In this document: positions 8,304 through 16,871 of the stretch, in pieces
Position numbering within the stretch: the first letter of the stretch is position 1
Layout of the letters: each line of letters starts with the position of its first letter
From: Azolla pinnata
Taxonomy: Eukaryota > Streptophyta > Polypodiopsida > Salviniales > Salviniaceae
DNA: 29,173 bases
Assembly (NCBI GenBank): GCA_037176905.1
Contig: JBBBWG010027978.1
Coordinates: 60,598 to 89,770 of the forward strand
Direction of reading: 5' to 3'
Position numbers and translations under genes: made by a program
The notes under the pieces: generated by a model
Told to the model about the DNA's origin: nothing
The model's database searches: none
Seen by the model: the letters and a program-made list of their open reading frames with translations, nothing else

Positions 8304-10169
8304 ATGGCGCAACACCACCTCGCCGCCGCCGCCGCCGCCGCCAAGCTCGCGCCGCCGCCGCCCTCCTTCAGCCGCCATCTCCGCCGCGCCGCCAGCAGCA
8401 GAAGCTGCAACAGTAGCAGAAGCTGCAACAGCAGCAGAAACAGCAGCAGCGACGACGAAGACGATCAGCACGACCCCAGCGATGGCGGCCCTGCTCCTGC
8501 TCCGCCGCCATCGCCATCGCCATCGCCATCGCCATCGCCATCGCCATCGCCATCGCCATCGCCGCCGCCGCCGCCTCCGGACCACGCCTCCGACTCCTCC
8601 TTCTACCACTACGCCCCCCTCGAGCGCTCCCTCCTCCTCTCCTCTGACCCCTTCCCCTACCTCTTCCTGCTGGCTATGGAGGGCGGCTGCCTCCCCCGCG
8701 CGCTCCTCCTGCTCCTCCTCTTCTACCCCGCCGCCGCCCTCCTCCCCCGCCCCGCCGGCCTCCGCCTCCTCCTCTTCGCCGCCACCGCCGGCCTCCGCCT
8801 CCAGGACGTGGAGGCCGTGGGGCGGGCGGTCCTCCCGCGCTTCCTCGCCGACGACGTCTCCGCCGCGGCCTGGAAGGACCTCCAGCGCGCCGCCGCCGCC
8901 GCCGGCCGCCGCCGCGTCGTGGTGGTCGTCACCACCAGCTGGCCGCGCGTGCTGGTGGAGCCGTTCGCCCGGCAGCAGCTGGGCGCCCACCAGGTGCTCG
9001 GCGCAGAGCTGGCGGTGACCTCCCGAGGCGGCCGATGCCTGGGCTGGGTACTGAAGCACAGCACGGCCCATCATCAGCATCGCCATGCTTCTAACGGCAG
9101 CAAGCCGCAGCAGCAATGTCGCCCTCCTGCTGCGCATGGCAGCAGAAGATCGGGGGCGGCGGCGGCGGCGGCGGCGGCGGAGGATCTGGCGAGCCCGGTG
9201 GTGTTCCAGGACGGGCGGCTGGCGAGGCGGCCGACGCCGCTGGTGGCGCTGCTGGTGGTGCTGTGGATGCCGCTGGGGATGGTGCTCGCAGTCGTCCGGC
9301 TGCTCATCTGCGGGCATTTCGTGCCCTACCGCTGGTGGATGCAGGCGGTGAGGCTGTCGGGGGTGAGGCTGGTGGTGAAGGGGGAGGCGGCACGAGCAGC
9401 AGCGGCGGCGGCGGCGGAAGGAGGAGGGCGGCTGATCGTGTGCAACCACCGGACGCTGGCGGATCCGATCATGATCGCGGCGGCGCTGGGGAGGAGGGTG
9501 ACGGCGGTGACGTACAGCCTGAGCAGGGTGTCGGAGGCGGTGGCGCCGATAAGGACGGTGAGGCTGGAGAGGGAGGCGGCGGCGGATCTGAAGAAGCTGC
9601 GGAAGCTTCTGGAAGAGGAAGGGGAGGTGGTGGTGATGTGCCCGGAGGGGACGACGGGGCGCGGCCCCGTGCTGCTGCGCTTCAGCGCGCTGTTCGCGCA
9701 GGTCACCGGCCGCTTCGTCCCCGTCGCCGTCGACACGCGCGTCTCGCTCTTCCACGGCACCACCGTGCGCGGCTTCAAGGCCCTCGACTCGCTCTTCTTC
9801 CTCATGAACCCGCGCCCCGCGTACGAGCTCCACTTCCTGCCGCCGCCGCCGCTTCCGCCGCCGCCGCTCGCCTGCAACCGCGTCGACGTCGCCAACCGCG
9901 TCCAGCGGCTCATCGCCGCCTCGCTCGGCTTCCGCTGCTCCTCGCTCACGCGCCGCGACAAGTACCGCTTCCTCGCCGGCTGCGACGGCTCGCTCCCCGC
10001 TCCCCCCCCCTCGCCCTTCGTCTATTCGCCCGCGCCGCTTCGTGCTCCTCCTCCTTCCCGCACCGACACGAGCAGCGATCCGATCCGCCGCGGCGCCGGC
10101 GCCGCCGGCGGAGCTTTCACGCAGCACCATCATGCCCCTCTCCCCCCTCCGCCGCTGCTCGCATCTTAA
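8304..10169 (+). CDS. GPAT: sn-2 glycerol-3-phosphate acyltransferase (land-plant GPAT family)
   Basis: Single-exon, 621 residues, related to the plant GPAT1-8 enzymes that acylate glycerol-3-phosphate with acyl-CoA for cutin and suberin precursors, normally at the ER membrane. Acyltransferase blocks are intact: NHRTLAD with the H-x4-D pair at His382/Asp387, VTYSLSRVSE, PEGTTGRGPVLLRFS from Pro447, and VPVAVDT. SPVVFQDGRLARRPTPL before the domain and NPRPAYE and RRDKYRFLAG near the end are also typical. The N-terminal HAD-like phosphatase half is degenerate: the usual DLDGTLL site reads LERSLLL near residue 106, and the later GDxxxDxxF block is replaced by His/Gln/Ala-rich filler around residues 245-290. 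It should therefore make phosphorylated (LPA-type) product, as proposed for GPATs lacking phosphatase residues. The first 95 residues and the tail after about residue 560 are low-complexity. Coding GC is far above that of the flanking DNA. Confidence 0.9.
   Translation: MAQHHLAAAAAAAKLAPPPPSFSRHLRRAASSRSCNSSRSCNSSRNSSSDDEDDQHDPSDGGPAPAPPPSPSPSPSPSPSPSPSPSPPPPPPDHASDSSFYHYAPLERSLLLSSDPFPYLFLLAMEGGCLPRALLLLLLFYPAAALLPRPAGLRLLLFAATAGLRLQDVEAVGRAVLPRFLADDVSAAAWKDLQRAAAAAGRRRVVVVVTTSWPRVLVEPFARQQLGAHQVLGAELAVTSRGGRCLGWVLKHSTAHHQHRHASNGSKPQQQCRPPAAHGSRRSGAAAAAAAAEDLASPVVFQDGRLARRPTPLVALLVVLWMPLGMVLAVVRLLICGHFVPYRWWMQAVRLSGVRLVVKGEAARAAAAAAAEGGGRLIVCNHRTLADPIMIAAALGRRVTAVTYSLSRVSEAVAPIRTVRLEREAAADLKKLRKLLEEEGEVVVMCPEGTTGRGPVLLRFSALFAQVTGRFVPVAVDTRVSLFHGTTVRGFKALDSLFFLMNPRPAYELHFLPPPPLPPPPLACNRVDVANRVQRLIAASLGFRCSSLTRRDKYRFLAGCDGSLPAPPPSPFVYSPAPLRAPPPSRTDTSSDPIRRGAGAAGGAFTQHHHAPLPPPPLLAS
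8507..8562 (+). repeat. (CCATCG)n hexamer microsatellite inside GPAT
   Basis: About nine copies of the hexamer, encoding an alternating Pro-Ser run near residues 69-86 of the GPAT N-terminal extension. The hexamer length keeps the frame when copy number changes. Confidence 0.9.
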
Positions 10170-10182
10170 TCCATCCATCCAT

Positions 10183-10405
10183 TCGTCGATCGACTGAATA
10201 TCGATCGATCCATCGAGAATCGATTGAATATCGATCCATCCATCGACGATCGCCTGAATATCGATCCATCCATCGACGATCGCCTGAATATCGATCCATC
10301 CATCGACGATCGACTGAATATCGATCCATCCACCGACAATCGACCGAATATCGATCCATCCACCGACAATCGACCGAATATCGATCCATCCATCCATCGT
10401 TCTAT
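10183..10405. repeat. 30-bp minisatellite, about seven units, just after the GPAT stop
   Basis: The unit is roughly GAATATCGATCCATCCATCGACGATCGACT, with tandem copies from about 10190 to 10390. Units differ by small changes (GCCTGAATA, GACTGAATA, GACCGAATA; CCATCG or CCACCG). It begins within about 25 bp of the GPAT stop codon, so it probably forms the 3' UTR start. Each unit carries ATCGAT and related palindromes. The length is a multiple of three, so all frames stay open and give repetitive false ORFs on both strands. Confidence 0.95.
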
Positions 10406-10466
10406 CGACAATCGATTTGATCGATCAATCATCTAGATGGCCTAGTACTGTGCCGCCACCGCCGCC

Positions 10467-10566
10467 NNNNNNNNNNNNNNNNNNNNNNNNNNNNNNNNNN
10501 NNNNNNNNNNNNNNNNNNNNNNNNNNNNNNNNNNNNNNNNNNNNNNNNNNNNNNNNNNNNNNNNNN
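10467..10566. other. Assembly gap (100 Ns)
   Basis: Exactly 100 Ns, the conventional length for a gap of unknown size. The left edge is a (GCC)n-like run and the right edge a (CTT)n run, so the break fell in simple repeats. True distance and content across it are unknown, and the GPAT 3' region may be longer than shown. Confidence 0.98.
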
Positions 10567-12201
10567 CTCTTCTTCTTCTTCTTCTTCTTCTATCAATCAG
10601 GTCATTGATTTGACAGTGTTGCTTGCCGCTCTTGTGCCCAGTTTCTCTAACGCATGAAGACCTACCTGATTGATCCTAATGGCTGCCTCCTGCTCAACTA
10701 GTTATTTGAGCCGTTTGTGACCGACTAGTCCTCTCCTGTACACCCAACAATATTGGCAGCAGAATCCCACATTATTGCGGTCTCTTGATCTTGCCGTCGC
10801 CAAATGACTCTACGTACAATACGAGGGAGCGGAGCATCCGCAATGACCCAAACCACATAACGCGTCGAAATCGAATTGAACCGCATTGGCCAATGAGTTA
10901 ATAACCGCTGCATTCGAGCGCAAATTTTAACCCTTGTCTTTGCCTTTCTTTTACTGCAACTAGATTTCCTCTTCTTCTTGTCTGCTTGGTCCCATTTGCG
11001 ATCGGGAGCGTCGAGCCAGCGCAGGTGAAAGGTGTGGAACGATGCTCTCTCATGACGAATTTGTGTGGGTGGATCATTGGCGATCAGGCACATAAGTTGT
11101 TTGTGAGGGAGGGGCGGGATAGATAATGCCGTGATGGATTGGAGTGTTCCGGTGTAAAAAAAAGAAACTCATGCAATTGTCTTCTCATGGGTGCTCAATT
11201 TCACTCCCCATACATCGGCAAATGGCAAACAAAAGTGCCCCGTTTGATCAAATCTTCAAAGGGTGAGTTACGAATAAATGCCCAAAACCGTCTCAAAAAT
11301 ACTTACCTTTCCACGCTGGTTATCAAACAGCTGATTAATCGAGCTGTATGATGTTATTGACTTAAGAAGAATTCGTTTATCGAATTTGTAGGGCCATTTT
11401 ATGGTAAATTTCGCTATTCTGTTGCTTAATTTACTGTAACGGAATAAATATGATTTTGTCGACATAATGCTTCGGCACAAATTGATTAATTTATTTACAC
11501 TATGCATTTGATTAATTGATCATCAGCATCAGACAGCAAGTTTCAGAAATTGTGGGCACCAAACAGTAAATTGAGACAAATATTGGCCATTTATCCACAA
11601 ATTTTCCCTCGTTAAGATTCAGCCCCCACAGGGAGCACTGAGATAGTCCATCTTGGTTTTGGATTAAACAAAGGTTAGGGTTCAATAGTCCATCGATGGT
11701 TAGGGTTTAGGGGGGGGGGGGGGGGCTCAATCGGGGTTTTGCTTCGAGAGCAATTCTTGTATACAGCCCAAACCACAAATGTATGGCTTTGAAAACATCT
11801 GAAATGCCAGGGGAATTCTTTGGGTTGTTTCAGGCAATCTTGCCTTCATTGAAACCCATTAAATACACAGCATGGGTGCCCCTCCCCCCTTGACTATCAT
11901 CATTCCAGGCACCTTCCATACTTTTCCCGATTCGATGCCTTGGTTATCTCCCACATGCCCCATTATTAAAGGCGTATACAAACATAGGAGCCTTATACAA
12001 ATCGTATACAACAAGCTTTTGTACATCGGCTGCAGATCCACCACCGTATTCTACATTGCTTTTGTCTTGAAATATCCGTTTCCTCGCCTGATGGAAACTG
12101 AATGCAGTTCCGAGGTAATTCCATCGACTATTTTCCATGCTCAAGTATAGATACACAATCCCTGGTTCCCATCATCAGAGCATTGTTACCTTGATCGGCT
12201 T
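10567..12201. other. Intergenic region with no recognised gene
   Basis: A CTT microsatellite (10567-10591) follows the gap. The rest is mixed, often AT-rich sequence. The open frames (for example 10725-11093 and 11872-12150) show no domain or conserved composition. Two telo-like motifs (about 11673-11682 and 11699-11709) and a 16-G run (11710-11725) are the only notable marks. The last part should include DNA downstream of the PPR pseudogene. Confidence 0.55.
11710..11725. repeat. Homopolymer run of 16 G next to telo-like motifs
   Basis: An uninterrupted G run directly after GGTTAGGGTTTAG. Its length is prone to sequencing and assembly error. Similar G runs occur at 21336-21351 (16 G) and 21688-21699 (12 G). 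Confidence 0.9.
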
Positions 12202-13231
12202 CTACCCTGCATCCTCATATATATCTCGCATGCAGATGTATGCGGCAGCGTTGTCCACTTTCGACCGAATGGACTGCTCGAAAACCCACTGTCCGAGCTC
12301 CACATTCCTCCACTTCCCGCAGGCACCTAAGAGCGCCGACCACAATCGAAAATGATCGCCGGATGGCACCTTCTCGATCACATCGATTGCCCTCTCGAGG
12401 CAGCCTGCTCAGCTGAAAAGATCAACCATGCAGCTGTAGTGCTCCAAGGTTGGGGTCAGGCAATAAACAGTGCTCATTGTGTCAAAGTAAACCTGCCCAT
12501 GCTCAACTAAACCTGCATGGTTGCATGCCGACAACATGACAATGCACGTGACCAGATCTGGCATGCTACCCTCTGCTACCATTTGGCTAAACAAAACAAA
12601 CACCTTTTCCGCCTTACCAAGCTTTGCATACCCTGCCGTGAATACAGTCCATATGTTCACATCCCGCTTGTGTAGCTGGTTAAACACTTCCTCTGCCTTA
12701 CTAAGCATTCCGCACTTGGAATACATGTCAACTAATGCAAGTCCAAGTACGTTATCTTTTCCTAAGAGGCTCTGCTTTCTTATTTCAGATGCTATAGATT
12801 CACCTTTATCAACCAATCCCATGCTTGCACAAGCTTGCAAAGTGCAAGCAAAGCTTGTAACATCTGGAGGGATCCCCTCATCTTCCATCATTCCAAAGCA
12901 GTTCAGAGCTTCCTCATTACGCCCTTGCTGCACATATCCACCAATCAACGCCGTCAATGTCACAACATCTGGGGCTGGAAGCTATCGAATACTTCCTGTG
13001 CTTTTTCAAGCATACCGTTCCTGGCATACTAATGCATTACGAAGCAATGTATCTTTTGGAAACAGACCCAGCTTAATGACTTCAGCGTGGATTTCTTCAC
13101 TTTGCAATCCATTATCACAAACTTTCAAAACACGTGAAAAGGTAAATGCATCTGGAACATGCCCCTCACCTCTCATTTGCTTGAATAACTCGAACGCTTT
13201 AGTTCCTTCCTGATAACTTCTGCTTCTTCAA
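12202..13231 (-). pseudogene. Broken PLS-class PPR copy (5' truncated, frameshifts, nonsense codon)
   Basis: Translation matches the neighbouring PPR gene but needs frame changes. It opens in mid-motif (KAFELFKQMRGEGHVPDAF), reads to RNALV, loses several residues of the MYAKC step, resumes one frame over as GMLEKAQEVFDSFQ, shifts back to PDVVTLTALIGGYVQQ near 12965, then runs to DLFS followed by an in-frame TGA at 12411-12409. Past this stop the same frame continues with the E1-like block (AGCLERAIDVIEKV, LWSALLGACGKW) to DIYEDAG and a TAG at 12204-12202. At least two frameshifts, one small deletion and one nonsense codon make a working protein unlikely. There is no start: it lies about 55 bp downstream of the open PPR gene with its 5' part missing. 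Confidence 0.85.
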
Positions 13232-13290
13232 TCCACTCCAAGGCAGTTATTTTTACTCACTTTTGATCCTGATAACTTCTGCTTCTTCAA
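13208..13290. repeat. 24-bp perfect direct repeat at the PPR gene/pseudogene junction
   Basis: TCCTGATAACTTCTGCTTCT (+CAA) occurs at 13208-13231 and again at 13267-13290, 59 bp apart. On the minus strand it encodes the EEAEVIR phrase that belongs to the PPR E2 region in another frame. The right copy overlaps the end of the open PPR gene and the left copy borders the pseudogene start. Confidence 0.9.
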
Positions 13291-15242
13291 CCAGCCGCTG
13301 CATAGATATTGCTCATGGAAACTATCGCAGCACAGTTATTCTTGTCAAAATCCATCACTTGGTTAAAGACCCATCTCCCAAGTTTAACATTGGAGCATTT
13401 CTGACAAGCACGTAGTAGAGCTAACCAAAGGTGAAGACGGTCTGAAGATGATGCCATCTCAATCACAGCTATGGCCTTGTCAAAGAGGCCTGCACTACTG
13501 AAAAGATCGACCAAGCAAGCACTGTGTTCTAAAGTTGGGATCAGGCCATAAACAGGTCTCATAGCCTCAAAGTACAGTTCTCCTTCATGTACAAGACCTG
13601 CATGAATGCATGCAGTTAACAAGACTGTGAATGTGACTAAGTCTGGCATTCTATCTTCTGCGATCATTTCGTTGCACAAGAAGAGTACGTTTTTTATCTT
13701 GCCAAGTTGTGCATATCCAGTCATGAGCGCATTCCACGAGACCACATCTTGTATTGGAAGAACGTCAAAGACTTCTTGTGCTTTTTGAAGCATCCCGCAC
13801 TTAGCATACATATCCACTAATGCATTGCCAAGAGTGATATCTTCTTTCAACAGTCCCTGCCTCACAATATTTGCATGAATTTTCTCTCCCCTCCCCGCTG
13901 CTCCTACTTCACCACACGCATTCAAAATCGACGAAAAAGTTACTGCATCTGGTGAAAGGCCTTCATCTTCCATCCGACGATAGCAATTGAGCGCCTCATC
14001 CCCGAGCCCTTGTTGGACATATCCAGTTATCAAAGCTGTCCAGCATACTGCATCCCGAACAGGAAGCTTATCAAACACTTCTTGAGCTTTTGAGAGGACA
14101 CCACATTTGGCGTACATATCCACTAGTGCTGTGCCAAGCACGATGTCCTTTTCCAGTAACCCCTGCTTGATGATCTCAGAATGAATTTCTTGTCCGTCAT
14201 CCGCTGATCCTGTGCTACTGCAGGCTTTCAAGACACATGCATATGTGACTGCATTCGGTGAGATCCCCTCAGCTTGCATCTTCCGAAATATGACAAGAGC
14301 TTCACTGCCACGACCATGCTGAACATATCCAGATATTAGGGCTGTCCACGAAATGACATTTCTTATGGGAAGTTCATCAAATACTTTACGTGCTTTGGCA
14401 AGTTCACCACGCTTGGCATACATATCTACCAACGCACTACAGAGAATGCTATTCCTTTCTAGCAAATCTTGTTTTTCTATCTCGCGATGTATCTCTTCAA
14501 TCTTTTCTGCTGAAGTTACACTGCAACAAGCTTTCAAAAGACAACCAAAAGTCACAGCATCAGGACAGAAACCTTCATCCTGCATTCTGTCGTAACATCT
14601 GATAGCTTCATCCCCAAATCCATGTTGTGCAAACCCAGCGATTAATATAGTCCATGATACAATATTTTTAAGTGGAAGCAAATCAAATATGCGTTTAGCT
14701 CTGGACAACATACCACACTTTAGATACATATCCACCAATGCATTCCCAATAAGAACATCTTTGCCAAGTAAACCCTGCTTGACGATCTCTCCATGAACTT
14801 TTTCTCCCTTACGAGCTGATCTCAGGCGGCCACAAGCTTTTAGGATGCACGTAAACGTGATGGCATTCGGAGAAACACCCTCGTCTTCCATCTGCTTCAA
14901 GCATGTAAATGCGACATCTAGAAATCCATGCTCGACATAACCAGATATTAGAGAATTCCAAGCTGCCACGTTCCGTACCGAAATCTGATCAAACACTTCC
15001 TGCGCTGTTGTGATCTTACCACATTTAGAATACATACTGATCAAAGCCGTGCTCAGGTAGACATCCGTTTGAAGCAGTCCTTTGCGACGGAGGTGATCAT
15101 GGATAGCGATACCTCTGTGGATGTTCTTCTGTTGGCCACAAGATTTGATTAAGCTTAAAAGCTTAGAATGATCTTCAAAATCTTTCTTTTTATCGGTAGT
15201 AAGGGAATCGGAGTCTTTTAAAGTGCACCGTGTCAGCTCCAT
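13287..15242 (-). CDS. PLS-class pentatricopeptide repeat protein, ending inside the E region
   Basis: An intronless repeat region of 651 residues from ATG 15242; the open frame extends upstream but the next earlier start is a TTG. About six blocks of roughly 100 residues repeat a P-L-S pattern: ALVDMYAKCG, KAQEVFDxLPxR, SWxALIxGYVQHG, MEDEGxSPDAVTF, CxLKAC, then GExIHxEI and KQGLLxKD. An L2-S2-like unit (LYFEAMRPVYGLIPTLEH) and an E1-like unit (LWLALLRACQKCSNVKLGRWVF) follow. The frame stops at SNIYAAAG, within E2. PLS proteins bind organelle RNA at one base per motif and many specify C-to-U editing. With no DYW deaminase domain this one would need a partner, or acts in another RNA step. The next bases still read EEAEVIR one frame over, so a small indel may have removed a longer C-terminus. 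Organelle targeting is not clear from residues 1-30. A spliced 5' exon may add an N-terminus. Confidence 0.85.
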   Translation of the reverse strand: MELTRCTLKDSDSLTTDKKKDFEDHSKLLSLIKSCGQQKNIHRGIAIHDHLRRKGLLQTDVYLSTALISMYSKCGKITTAQEVFDQISVRNVAAWNSLISGYVEHGFLDVAFTCLKQMEDEGVSPNAITFTCILKACGRLRSARKGEKVHGEIVKQGLLGKDVLIGNALVDMYLKCGMLSRAKRIFDLLPLKNIVSWTILIAGFAQHGFGDEAIRCYDRMQDEGFCPDAVTFGCLLKACCSVTSAEKIEEIHREIEKQDLLERNSILCSALVDMYAKRGELAKARKVFDELPIRNVISWTALISGYVQHGRGSEALVIFRKMQAEGISPNAVTYACVLKACSSTGSADDGQEIHSEIIKQGLLEKDIVLGTALVDMYAKCGVLSKAQEVFDKLPVRDAVCWTALITGYVQQGLGDEALNCYRRMEDEGLSPDAVTFSSILNACGEVGAAGRGEKIHANIVRQGLLKEDITLGNALVDMYAKCGMLQKAQEVFDVLPIQDVVSWNALMTGYAQLGKIKNVLFLCNEMIAEDRMPDLVTFTVLLTACIHAGLVHEGELYFEAMRPVYGLIPTLEHSACLVDLFSSAGLFDKAIAVIEMASSSDRLHLWLALLRACQKCSNVKLGRWVFNQVMDFDKNNCAAIVSMSNIYAAAG

Positions 15243-15446
15243 TCGCACCAATGGAGGCTTCTCATGCCAGCCATTGATCCACGGTTTGCCCTATGGTCGA
15301 AAAAGTGGTCATTCATACACATATATACACAAATTTACTCCCACATTTGACAATGATGAAGAGATTATCCATATACAGACGGACACAGGACATACACGGA
15401 TGCATACACAACAGGACTGATGACAAGAAGCATGCGCGTTTTCTAC

Positions 15447-15629
15447 CTGGCCGTTTGGATTGTCGCAGTAACAGCCACGAGGATCCATGAAGCACTCCTT
15501 CCGTATAAAGTCCATGGACTTCTCCGGATCTCCGTTTCTGCCTCCGTTTCTCACTTGGGTGCAGCAACGAATCAGGAGCAGAGCCCAGAAAACAGGGCAG
15601 AAACAAGACGCGAGCCAGGACTCACGCAT
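15447..15629 (-). CDS. Possible 5' coding exon for the PPR gene, or an unrelated short secreted-type ORF
   Basis: A 61-codon open stretch starts ATG 15629 and ends CAG|GTAGAA at 15447. Its first 25 residues have a hydrophobic core (FWALLLI) flanked by Cys, and a Cys cluster (GCYC) follows. A CATAG acceptor ending at 15291 would join it in phase 0 to GKPWINGWHEKPPLVR and then to the PPR Met at 15242, with no stop. The fit of both phases is suggestive, but the donor is only fair and I know no family with this N-terminus. Confidence 0.3.
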
Positions 15630-15773
15630 TCCATCGCTGTCTTCCCTGTTTTGGGAGCAGGGGACTTACGGTTGTTTCCAAAGGTCTGTTTATCTCTTCC
15701 ATGAAATGCACCCCAAAAAAAACCTTGTCTTTTGAATGATATCATCAACTCTTTTCTGGCTTGGATTTGTTCT

Positions 15774-15846
15774 ACTGTTTTTTGGTCAAGTGATTCAGCT
15801 GTTTTTTGGTCAAGTGATTCAGCTGTTTTTTGGTTAGTGATTTAGC
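15774..15846. repeat. 24-bp tandem repeat, nearly three copies
   Basis: The unit CTGTTTTTTGGTCAAGTGATTCAG occurs twice intact and a third time with changes (GGTTAGTGATTTAG). It lies between the 5' end of the PPR locus and the PRA1 promoter region, without coding potential. Confidence 0.9.
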
Positions 15847-15849
15847 AAA

Positions 15850-16871
15850 GCAAACACGCGATGGCGGAGATCGTTAATGACTCGTTGCAACGTGCGATCA
15901 TACACTCGCGAACAAACCTCCGAAAAGATCCGCTCTCTGCGATCGATACGAATTTTTTTTCGTTCGGACGAGTTACGATCGGCGAAGCCCGATCCCCTTC
16001 TTCGAACGATTCGTGGCAGCAGCATCGGAATGTCGGGCCATGGATTGGAACCATGATCGATTGCGTTGGGTATGGATATCTTGCTCCGAAGAAAACTTCG
16101 CTGCATCTAAAACGACAATGCCCACAAAAAAGTCGCTCGATCGCTCACAAGGCATTCGATCTACATTCCACATGGAACTTCCAATCATGGCGTAACATGC
16201 GAGAATGATCAAATATATCGATCAAGGAAACAACGGGTAACACAAGAGCAGGTCGAGGGATATCTGCAAATCATCGAAGCAGACAAGCAAACAATCGACA
16301 ACATTCGACAATCTTATCGGAAATCATCCGATCCCATTCAGCTCAGCACATACAACGAGGAACAATTCGATCCATGTACTTCGATTGACCTCAGGAACGT
16401 CAGAGATGGATCGAACTTGGATTCTCAGGATGCACATGCATGCTTGCACAACATATACATGCATATCCAGAAGTACCTCTCGTATGTGTGCACACCCATG
16501 CATGCATGCATACGCACATGATGCATGCACATGCATGTAACACAGTGCATATGCATCATGCATGTATGCATGCATGGCATTCACATTCATTCATCGGAGA
16601 GACACCACAGTCCTTCCTCTGTAGAAACAGCGTCTGTTTTAGGGTTAGGGTTCCACGGATCTGCCTGTGCAGGCCGCCAGGACGAGGAAGCAGGAAGGTC
16701 TACAGGAGGACAAGCAGGTAGGAAAGCAGGATTCTTCGACGTGAAACAGGAGACGACGTTATCTCTGACTACAAGAACAGGGGAGATAGAGTCGGAATCA
16801 GAAGTAGGAGGAGGAGGAGCAGACGAAGGAGGAGGAGAAGGAGAAGAAGCGTGTCTGTGACAGAGAGAGGT
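15850..16871. promoter_or_regulatory. Upstream region of the PRA1 gene
   Basis: About 1 kb with no recognised gene. A CATGCA/TGCATG-rich tract spans 16435-16580, a telo-box pair (TTTTAGGGTTAGGGTT) is at 16637-16652, and a purine-rich GAGGAGGAG-type stretch at 16805-16850 lies just before the start codon and is probably leader. I see no clear TATA box, as is common for telo-box genes. Confidence 0.5.

Noticed and set aside
7944..10397. An 817-codon open frame antisense to GPAT
   Set aside because: It is built from the complement of GC-rich coding sequence and the 30-bp minisatellite; the translation is Arg/Ala/Glu filler with no domain, while the plus strand has clear GPAT motifs.
9116..10420. 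A 434-codon plus-strand frame overlapping GPAT
   Set aside because: Shadow frame of GPAT and the minisatellite; Gly/Arg-rich with no conserved motif.
10725..11093. A 122-codon minus-strand frame after the gap
   Set aside because: No family resemblance and no sign of neighbouring exons.
12500..15200. CRISPR-like or satellite reading of the regular repeats
   Set aside because: The roughly 300-bp periodicity is that of PPR triplets in a coding frame, and the sequence between repeats is also coding.
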